From DASZIT01 sp963819695 (lineage in GTDB: Bacteria; Actinomycetota; Acidimicrobiia; Acidimicrobiales; RAAP-2): 64,000 bases of DNA. How positions within the stretch are numbered: the first letter of the stretch is position 1; each line of letters opens with the position of its first letter. This document shows positions 49,171 to 56,672 of the stretch, piece after piece. Below the pieces are notes generated by a model that saw only the letters and a list, made by a program, of their open reading frames with translations, did not search any database and had not been told where the DNA came from. The stretch lies in assembly GCA_963819695.1 (NCBI GenBank), contig CAWFXD010000001.1, positions 1,116,001 to 1,180,000 of the forward strand, written 5' to 3'. A program made the position numbers and the translations under genes.

Positions 49171-51893
49171 CCGCACTCGTCGAGCGCCCACGGGCGCAGG
49201 CCCGGAGAACTGCCGCGGTCCGCGATCAGGCGACGGTCGCCTCCGGGCAGATCGCCGCCGGAGTGGGGAACATGGTCTTCTCCCTCATCATGGCGCGGAT
49301 CCTCTCCCCGGGGACCTTCGCCCAGTTCGCCTCCTTCCTCGCGCTCTACCTGTTGCTGAGCATGCCGGGATCGGCGGTGAGCGCGGTGGCCGCCCTGGAG
49401 CCGGTGCGGATGGCCCGGTTCCGCCCGGCGATGCTGTACGGGGGTGCGGCGGTCGGCGTCGCCTTGGCCGTTTCCTCACCCTGGGTGGGCCCCGCGCTCC
49501 GCCTCCCGGTGGCCATGGTGGTGGTCCTCGGCCTCTCCGGTCCGGCGCTCGGCACCCTGGCGCTCGATCGCGGCCGGCTCTACGGCCGGAACCGCCACGC
49601 CCGCCTGGTCGCCAGCCTGGCGGTGGAACCCGCCGTCCGGCTGCTCCTCGGGCTGGGGTTGGCCACCGTGGGGGGAGCGGTGGGCGGCGCCCTCGGCGTC
49701 ACGGTGGCCGGCTACGCGGCGCTGGAGGTCGCCCGCCGTCATTGGAGCGATGGACGAGCCTCCGCCTCCCCTGGATCCGGCGCCGCCGGCGACGCCGACG
49801 CCGACCCGCAGACCACCGGCACCGCGCGCCCACTGGTGCCCCGGGCCGCGGCCTGGACCGTCCTTGCCTTCCTGGCCCTGGTGGTGGTCCAGAACCAGGA
49901 CCTGCTGATTGCCAACCGGGTGCTGTCGCCCTTGCAGGCGGGCCAGTTCGCGGTGCTCTCCACGTTGGGCGGCCTGTCGGTGTTCGCCACCATGACGGTG
50001 CCGCTGGTGCTCCTACCCCGTAGTCGGGCCGGTGACGGCGGGCTGGGGCCGGCTCTGGGCATCACCGCCCTCATCGGCGTCGCCGCCGTCGGGGTGGTGG
50101 CCCTGGCCCCGACGGCGTTGGTCACCGCGCTGTTCGGCGCCCGGTACCACCAGGTGGCCGGGGTCCTGGTTCTCTATGTGGGGGCCATGTCCCTGCTCGG
50201 CTTGGCCCGGGTCCTGGTTGCCCACCGGTGTGCCACCGGAGCCGGTCGATCGTCCCTGGTGCTGGTGGCCGTGGCGGTGGCCGCCCAGGCGGCCCTGATC
50301 ATCCGCTTCGGCCACGACCCCCGGTCGGTCGCCTTCTCCACTGCCGCCTCGGTGTCGGGCCTCACCCTCTCGCTGGGAGCGGCCGAGGCGCTCCGGTGGG
50401 AACGGCTGCGCCCGCGGATCTCGAGCGTTCGGATGGCCCTGGTCCGCCCGGTGACGCTGGCCATGATCAGCATCACGGTGACCGGTCTGGTCGTACGGCT
50501 GATCGTGCCCCGGGGGTTGTGGCTCGACGAGGCCACCAGCGTCGACCAGGCCCGCATGTCCTTCGCCGGGATGATCTCCAACCTTCGGACCACCGACGTT
50601 CACCCACCGCTCTACTTCTCGGTCCTGTGGGCCACCGTGCACGTGTTCGGCTCCGGGGAGATGGCGGTCCGGCTCCCGTCGATCATTGCCGGCGGGCTGG
50701 TGGTCCCCATGCTGTATCTGCTGGGCAAGGAGGCTTACGACCAACGAACCGGGGTGGTGGCCGCCGCCGTCGGGTCGGTGGCGCCGATCATGGTGTGGTA
50801 CTCCCAGGAAGCCCGGATGTACGCGCTGCTGATGTTGTTCGGGGTGATCGCCCTGTGGGCCCAGGTCCGCATCTTCAACCGCGGTGGGCGCTTCGTCTGG
50901 GTGATCTACGCGGTGGCCAGCATCGCCCTGGTCTGGACCCAGTACTTCGGGGCCCTGCAGGTGGTGGTCCAGCAACTTGCCTTCGTCTACGTGATGTGGA
51001 GCCGGTACCGTCGTGGCGAACCGGTGCGGGAGATGGTGATCGGTTGGGCGGTGACGCTGTTCGCGGTCGTCGTCTGGCTCGCCCCGCTGGTCCCGTTCGC
51101 CCACCAGCAATTCGTGGTCAACCAGACCGGGGGCAAGGGTTTCGGCGGCCCCCAGCAGGTCGGGAACGCCACGGCGTTGAGCGGTAACCATCTCAGCATC
51201 TACGCGGCCATCGCCAACGTGATCTGGGCGGTGTGGGGCTACCACTCGAACGCGGCCATGGCCCTGCTGGCGGCGATGTGGCCGCTCGGCATGCTGTTCG
51301 CGCTGGTCCTGCTCGGTCGACGCCACCGGCAGGTGACCAGCCTGCTGGTCGGGGCGGTGGCGATCCCCGGTGCGGTGATGTTCGCTCTCGGGACGGTGAA
51401 GCGGAACCTCTTCGACATCCGTTACTTGTCGACTGCGGTCCCGGTCCTCTTCGTCCTCATCGCCCGCATGGTGACCGGCATCTCGCGGAAGTTCGCCACT
51501 GTGGTGATCGGCACCTCGCTGGTCATCGCCACCATGCTGGTGGGGCTGATCGACCAGCAGTACAACGGGACCAACCCGCGTACCTACGACTTCCGCCAGG
51601 CGCTCCTCCCCGTCGAGGCCATAGCCCGACCGGGTGACGTCATCCTCTACGATCCCGCCGACCTGCGGGAGGTGGTCTCCTACTATGCGCCCAAACCGGT
51701 GCTCGAGCCGGTGGGGGCGCAGCCCAACCAAGCCGCCGCCGGCCACGCCGTCTTCGTGGTGGCCAGCCCGTCGCTGATGAACGGGCCGTCGGACACCGCC
51801 GCGTTGTCGAAGGCGCTCACCACCTTGCGCACTCATGACCGGCTGGTCCAACACCGGCAGCTGGCCAACGTCGAGATATGGGAGTTCCATTGA
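49167..51893 (+). CDS. Flippase fused to a GT39-type membrane glycosyltransferase
   Basis: 908 residues. N-terminal ~430 residues: about twelve helices of the MATE/Wzx-like oligosaccharide flippase type (VASGQIAAGVGNMVFSLIMARILSPGTFAQFASFLALYLLL, LIANRVLSPLQAGQFAVLSTLGGLSVFATM). C-terminal ~480 residues: a second polytopic domain with GLWLDEATSVDQARMS (the Asp-Glu pair of the first extracytoplasmic loop of PMT/ArnT-like enzymes, about residue 454), TTDVHPPLYFSVLWATVHVFG and MAVRLPSIIAGGLVVP, ending in a soluble domain. Fusion would flip and extend or decorate on the same protein. Confidence 0.85.
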   Translation: MTALVERPRAQARRTAAVRDQATVASGQIAAGVGNMVFSLIMARILSPGTFAQFASFLALYLLLSMPGSAVSAVAALEPVRMARFRPAMLYGGAAVGVALAVSSPWVGPALRLPVAMVVVLGLSGPALGTLALDRGRLYGRNRHARLVASLAVEPAVRLLLGLGLATVGGAVGGALGVTVAGYAALEVARRHWSDGRASASPGSGAAGDADADPQTTGTARPLVPRAAAWTVLAFLALVVVQNQDLLIANRVLSPLQAGQFAVLSTLGGLSVFATMTVPLVLLPRSRAGDGGLGPALGITALIGVAAVGVVALAPTALVTALFGARYHQVAGVLVLYVGAMSLLGLARVLVAHRCATGAGRSSLVLVAVAVAAQAALIIRFGHDPRSVAFSTAASVSGLTLSLGAAEALRWERLRPRISSVRMALVRPVTLAMISITVTGLVVRLIVPRGLWLDEATSVDQARMSFAGMISNLRTTDVHPPLYFSVLWATVHVFGSGEMAVRLPSIIAGGLVVPMLYLLGKEAYDQRTGVVAAAVGSVAPIMVWYSQEARMYALLMLFGVIALWAQVRIFNRGGRFVWVIYAVASIALVWTQYFGALQVVVQQLAFVYVMWSRYRRGEPVREMVIGWAVTLFAVVVWLAPLVPFAHQQFVVNQTGGKGFGGPQQVGNATALSGNHLSIYAAIANVIWAVWGYHSNAAMALLAAMWPLGMLFALVLLGRRHRQVTSLLVGAVAIPGAVMFALGTVKRNLFDIRYLSTAVPVLFVLIARMVTGISRKFATVVIGTSLVIATMLVGLIDQQYNGTNPRTYDFRQALLPVEAIARPGDVILYDPADLREVVSYYAPKPVLEPVGAQPNQAAAGHAVFVVASPSLMNGPSDTAALSKALTTLRTHDRLVQHRQLANVEIWEFH

Positions 51894-53483
51894 CCACGGC
51901 ACCCACCGCCAACCGGGTTGAGACCTTCGATGATGTCCGCCTCGACCCCCCCACCTGGAGGACGCCCGACGACTGGCGGGCCGCCCAGGCCAAGCTGCGG
52001 CTGCTGCTGCCCCTCAGCGTGGTGCTGGCCGGGTGGTATTTCGAGTGGCTCCTGCGGGCCGGACGGGTGGGGAACCCGGTTCTGTACGGGCTGCTGGTCT
52101 CCGCCGAGCTGTTCAACCTGGTCCAGGCGGCCGGGTTCTGGTGGACCTGCCGGCACGGGCGCGACCGGGAGCCGGCGCCAAGGTGGTCGGGCCCTCCTCC
52201 CGCGGTCGACGTCTTGATCCCGGTCTACAACGAACCTCTCGACGTGGTGGCGCCCACCGTCGCCGCCGCCGTCGGCCTGCGGGGCGCGGAGGTGACCGTC
52301 TACCTGCTCGATGACGCCGGCCGGCCCGAGCTCGCCGATCTGGCCCGGGAGGCCGGGGCGCACTACGTGTGGCGTGAGGGGAACGCCGGGGCGAAGGCGG
52401 GCAACCTGAACCACGCCCTCGGCCTCACCGAGGCGCCGTTCGTGGTGGTGTTCGACTGCGACCATGTCCCCGACCCCCGCTTCCTCGAAGCCACCCTCGG
52501 TTGGCTGCAGGACGACCGGGTCGGCTTCGTCCAGACCCCCCAGTACTACGCCAATGCCCGGACCGGCCGGCTGGCGGCGGCGGCCTGGTCGCAGCAGGCC
52601 CTCTTCTTCGGCGGGATCGCCCGCGGGAAGGACAGCCTCGGGGCCATGTTCTGCTGCGGCACCAACGTGGTCTTCCGCCGGAAGGCGCTGGAGGAGGCCG
52701 GCGGGTTCCCGGAGAAATCACTGACCGAGGACTTCGAGCTCTCGATCATGCTCCACGAGCGCGGCTGGCGTTCGGTATACGTGAACGAGGTGCTGGCCCG
52801 GGGGCTGGGTCCCGAGGACATGGCCTCCTATGTGAGCCAGCAGCAGCGGTGGGCGCGGGGGTGCCTGGCTGCCCTGCCGGTGGCCATCAAGGCGGTGCTC
52901 CCGTGGCGGATCCGTCAGCAGTACCTGCTGTCGTCGATGTTCTTCCTCTCCGGATGGACCGTCGCCCTCTACATGGCCCTTCCCGTCATTCGGATCTTCA
53001 CCGGTGCCCAGCCGTTGGCCGGGGCCACCGCCGACCAGTTCCTGCTCCACTTCGCCCCGTATTTCTGCGTGAGCCTGGTGGCGGTGGCGGTCGCCGGGGC
53101 GGGGGAGTACACCTTCGACGCCTTTGCGCTGCTGATCTCCACCTTCTTCGTGCAGGTGCTCTCGACCCTGTTGGTGATCCTCCGGAAGCGAGGGAGGTTC
53201 GTGGTCACCCCCAAACATGGAGTCGACGGGCCGCAACCCGGCAGCGGTACTGCCTGCCCTGTTGACCATGGGCGGCCTGCTGGCGGCCATGGTCTATGCC
53301 CTCGACCGGAGCTTGACCGCCGCCACCCTCAACAACGTGGGCTTCGCCCTGCTCCACTTCTCGGTGTTGGTGGTGGGGTCGTGGTCGGCCGTCGTCGGCC
53401 GGCGCCGATCGGCGCCGCCACCCGCGCCCCTGCCGGCATCATCGGTTGGAGCGGAGCGGGACCTCGAAAGGGTGCCGGCGTGA
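51890..53483 (+). pseudogene. Cellulose synthase-like family 2 glycosyltransferase, single-base frameshift
   Basis: The first frame, from a TTG that overlaps the previous stop (TTGA), gives two helices, then a GT2 domain with all four processive motifs: DD in YLLDDAG (about 141), DxD in FDCDHVP (about 190), TED in SLTEDFELS (about 280) and QQQRW (about 318). More helices and KHGVDG follow. There one base too many (near 53230) throws the frame; the next frame continues RNPAAVLPALLTMGGLLAAMVYAL to a stop at 53483. About 530 residues if repaired. No PilZ domain is seen. Probably the polymerising enzyme. Confidence 0.85.
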
Positions 53484-54694
53484 CGGTTCGTCCATCGAAC
53501 CGCGATCGGGGACTGGCCTGGAGCGCCAAGGACAGCCTCGTCGCCTCGAGGAAGACGGTGGAGCGCAAGGGCGCCGCCCGCCGGATGGCGGTGGCCGTCG
53601 CCGTGCTGGTGGCGGTGGCCGTGGGTATCGCCACCCTCTCCATCGATGGCAGCCGAGCCAACGCCCAGCGGGCGGCGATGGCGGCGGCGACCCCGCAGGC
53701 CCTCGCCCGCGCCGACTCCGCGGCCTTTTTGCAGCGGTACCTGGCCGCCGACGGACGGGTGGTGCGCTACGACCAGGGCGGTGACACGGTGAGCGAGGGT
53801 CAGGCCTACGCCATGCTGCTGGCGGTGGCCACCGGGCAGGCCACTCCATTCGCCGAGGCCTGGCATTGGGAACAGGCCCATCTGCAGCAGGCCGACGGAT
53901 TGTTCTCGTTCCACTGGAGCAACGGGACGGTGAGCGACCCGCAGCCGGCCTCCGACGCCGACCTGGACACCGCGTGGGCCCTGATCCTGGCCGGCCCGCG
54001 CTTCGCCGATCCCACCTACACGGCCGAGGGGAAGGCAGTGGCGGCGGCCGTGCTCGCCAATGAAACCGTCACCGTGGCCGGACACCTCGAGTTGGTGGCC
54101 GGTCCCTGGGCGGTGACCGGACCGGTGGTGGCGAATCCCAGCTATCTCGCCCCGGAGGCGATGGCGGCCCTCGGGACGGCTACCGGCGATCCCCGGTGGT
54201 CGGAACTGGCGAGCAGCACGACTTCAATGGTTGCCGGACTGACCGGTGTGACCCCGGTACGCCTCATTCCCGATTGGGTGGAGTTGCTGCCCAACGCGAC
54301 GGCACAGCCGGTGGGTGGGCCGACTGGCGCCGGCGTCCCGGCCTACGCCCTGAATGCCGAGCGGGCGCCGGTGTGGTTGGCGGCCAGTTGCTCGGCCGCC
54401 GACCGCGCGGTGGCGGCAAGGGGCTGGACGGTGCTCCAGCACGCCGCCAACAACGGGGCGGACATCGCCTACACCCTGTCGGGCCAGCCCGACACCGGAG
54501 TGGTGAATCCGGTCGGACTGGTGGCCGCCGCCGCGTCAGCTCAGGCGGCCGGCCATGCTCAGGACGCCACCTCGCTCCTCGGCCAGGCCGATCAGCAGTC
54601 GCAACGGTTCCACACCTACTACGGCGACGCTTGGGTGGCCCTGGGCCGAGTCCTGCTCGACACCCATTGGGTGTCGCCGTGTCCGGTCAGTTAG
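53480..54694 (+). CDS. Family 8 glycosyl hydrolase (BcsZ-like endoglucanase), membrane-anchored
   Basis: 404 residues from a GTG overlapping the preceding stop (GTGA). One N-terminal transmembrane helix (about 36-54), then a GH8 catalytic domain: general-acid Glu in TVSEGQAYAMLLAVATG (about 106) and the GH8 signature ASDADLDTAWALILAG with Asp 159, 161 and 163. BcsZ-type enzymes trim cellulose during export. Placed directly after the synthase, it fits that role. Confidence 0.88.
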   Translation: MTVRPSNRDRGLAWSAKDSLVASRKTVERKGAARRMAVAVAVLVAVAVGIATLSIDGSRANAQRAAMAAATPQALARADSAAFLQRYLAADGRVVRYDQGGDTVSEGQAYAMLLAVATGQATPFAEAWHWEQAHLQQADGLFSFHWSNGTVSDPQPASDADLDTAWALILAGPRFADPTYTAEGKAVAAAVLANETVTVAGHLELVAGPWAVTGPVVANPSYLAPEAMAALGTATGDPRWSELASSTTSMVAGLTGVTPVRLIPDWVELLPNATAQPVGGPTGAGVPAYALNAERAPVWLAASCSAADRAVAARGWTVLQHAANNGADIAYTLSGQPDTGVVNPVGLVAAAASAQAAGHAQDATSLLGQADQQSQRFHTYYGDAWVALGRVLLDTHWVSPCPVS

Positions 54695-54764
54695 ACGTCC
54701 AGCAACAGGGCAATCGGCCGGGCAAGCATTCGGGGCGCCCGCTGGGCCGGATCTGAGTTGCTCG

Positions 54765-54962
54765 CTACATAGCGCCGCCTCGAAGCCCTTCCACGTACAG
54801 GCTGGCAGCGTCAGATGCCGCCTCCGGGGTGCACCCTGCCTGGCGGGCATTCATGTAGGCGGCATACCAGTCCCACCAGTCGTGCTTCGGAGCGGATTTC
54901 TCGTAGGGGTCATGATGCTCGGAGGTCTTTCGCAACAGGTCTGCCAGCGCGGCAACGTCCAT
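54765..54962 (-). CDS. Small hypothetical protein
   Basis: 65 residues from an ATG with GGGGAGG six bases upstream. MDVAALADLLRKTSEHHDPYEK, PKHDWWDWYAAYMNARQAG, CTPEAASDAASLYVEGL: acidic/aromatic, helical, resembles short actinobacterial proteins of unknown function. No neighbouring gene on the same strand except the SnoaL gene upstream (129 bases). Confidence 0.65.
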   Translation of the reverse strand: MDVAALADLLRKTSEHHDPYEKSAPKHDWWDWYAAYMNARQAGCTPEAASDAASLYVEGLRGGAM

Positions 54963-55090
54963 GTCGTCCTCCCCATGTGTCAGTGCAGCTATGGCTCGAT
55001 GCCGCTGCACATGTGGCGCACCGACGAGGTGACACCGCTCTCACCTCACCCCAGTGACCCCGGGGCTGGGCGTAGAATTCCAGTCGGGGC

Positions 55091-55474
55091 TCAGCTGACG
55101 CCGGCCGCGATGGCCGCCGAATCCCGATCGTCGAAGCGATCGATGCGGGTGATGAGGCCACCCTGGACGCGGTAGACGTGGAAAACCCTCCGCTCCGGCT
55201 TCCCGGTCCCGTCGGGCCAGTGCGCCGCCAGGCCACAGAGCATTCCAGTAGTCCCCTGGCTCAACTCGGTGATCTCCCCGTCGACCCCATCCGCCATCAA
55301 ACGGGAGAAGGTGGCCAAGACGTCGGACCGGTTCCGACAGCCCCTCGGGGTCGCCGGGTCACCCCAGGTGACGTCCTCGGCCAGCAACGGGGCCAGGACG
55401 TCAAGGTTGCGAGTCGAGTACGCCTCGCGGATCTGGTCGGCGATCGAGCCGGCACCGGCGAGCGGTTGGGCCAT
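55091..55474 (-). CDS. SnoaL-like (NTF2-fold) protein
   Basis: 127 residues. IADQIREAYSTRNLDVLAPLLAEDVTWGDPATP, SDVLATFSRLMADGVDGEITEL, RRVFHVYRVQGGLITRIDRFDDRDSA form a typical ketosteroid-isomerase-like fold of unknown function. ATG at 55474 is the family-consistent start; longer readings upstream are not. Confidence 0.8.
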   Translation of the reverse strand: MAQPLAGAGSIADQIREAYSTRNLDVLAPLLAEDVTWGDPATPRGCRNRSDVLATFSRLMADGVDGEITELSQGTTGMLCGLAAHWPDGTGKPERRVFHVYRVQGGLITRIDRFDDRDSAAIAAGVS

Positions 55475-55626
55475 GCCGTCATTGTCCCACCCCCGGGGTG
55501 CCGCCGGCCAACGGGCGGGCGGGGGGCGGCATCTCGGCAAATATTCGAGGATCACCGATGAGTTTCGGCTCGCCGGGGTATCTACATCCTTGACAGCATT
55601 CGACCGACTCCCAAGGAGGCAGCTCC

Positions 55627-56397
55627 ATGTCAGAACGAGACACATCGAGTCCCGGGGCCCCATGCTGGGTCGACCTCTTCACCTCGGACCCGGACAAGGC
55701 CACCGCCTTCTACGGCGAGCTGTTCGGGTGGACGGCGACCGAGCCGAGCGCCGAGCACGGCGGCTATATCAACTTCTCCAAGGACGGGAAGCTGGTGGCC
55801 GGCGGCATGAAGAACGACGGCCAGTCCGGCACCCCGGATGCCTGGACCATCTACCTGGCCACCCCGGACGCCCGAGCGACTATCGAGGCCGCGACCGCCC
55901 ACGGCGGGCAGGTCGCTGTCCCGGCCATGGATGTCGGCGACCTCGGCACCATGGCCGTGATGATCGATCCGGGGAACGCTGCCATCGGGGCCTGGCGGGC
56001 CGGCGAGCACCAGGGCTTCGGGATCGCCAACCAGCCCGGCGCACCGGCGTGGTTCGAACTCCAGACCCGCGACTACGACGCCTCGGTCTCCTTCTACCGG
56101 GACGTTTTCCAATGGGAGATCCACGTGGAGGCCGACACTCCCGAGTTCCGCTACACCACCTTCCGTGAGGGCGATGCGGCGCTGGCCGGCATCATGGACG
56201 CCAGCGGGTTTCTGCCCGACGGAGCGCCCGCCAGCTGGGGCGTGTACTTCAGCACCGATGACGCCGACAAGACGCTGGCCCAGGTGGGCGAGCTCGGCGG
56301 TTCGATCGTGATGCCGGCCGAGGACACTCCGTACGGGCGTCTGGCCACGGCCACCGACCCGACCGGCGCGGTGTTCAAGATCGTCGCCTCGATCTGA
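55627..56397 (+). CDS. Two-domain VOC family protein
   Basis: 256 residues, two glyoxalase-fold domains: PCWVDLFTSDPDKATAFYGELFGWT, AWTIYLATPDARATIEAATAHGGQV, and PAWFELQTRDYDASVSFYRDVFQWE, SWGVYFSTDDADKTLAQVGELGGSIV, ATDPTGAVFKIVASI. This is the actinobacterial 27-kDa-antigen-like tandem VOC type. Function unknown; probably binds or detoxifies a small molecule. Confidence 0.85.
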   Translation: MSERDTSSPGAPCWVDLFTSDPDKATAFYGELFGWTATEPSAEHGGYINFSKDGKLVAGGMKNDGQSGTPDAWTIYLATPDARATIEAATAHGGQVAVPAMDVGDLGTMAVMIDPGNAAIGAWRAGEHQGFGIANQPGAPAWFELQTRDYDASVSFYRDVFQWEIHVEADTPEFRYTTFREGDAALAGIMDASGFLPDGAPASWGVYFSTDDADKTLAQVGELGGSIVMPAEDTPYGRLATATDPTGAVFKIVASI

Positions 56398-56672
56398 TCC
56401 GACGGGTCACTGGCCGCCGAGTTTGGCGCCGTCTTCCTCGTCCAAAAACGTGCGGCGATCGAAGATCTGTGCCGGGGTGATTCCGGTGCCGGCAAACCCC
56501 GCGAGATGCGCGGTCCGGGATCGGCGCCGACGGCGACGACCGCCACCTGGTGTCCACTAGGTTGGAATTTCGGCCTGCCTCGCCAACCGCGCCAATAGAT
56601 GGAGTAGACAGGGTTCTGGCATGGTGGGTCCGTGAGGGCGCACCGAACCGTTGAAGAGAAATAGGGGTTGCC

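Noticed and set aside
51890..54694. Single 938-residue cellulose synthase-GH8 fusion
   Set aside because: The fused frame loses the synthase's last helices, which are intact one frame over. The GH8 has its own GTG overlap start, so these are two genes plus a frameshift.
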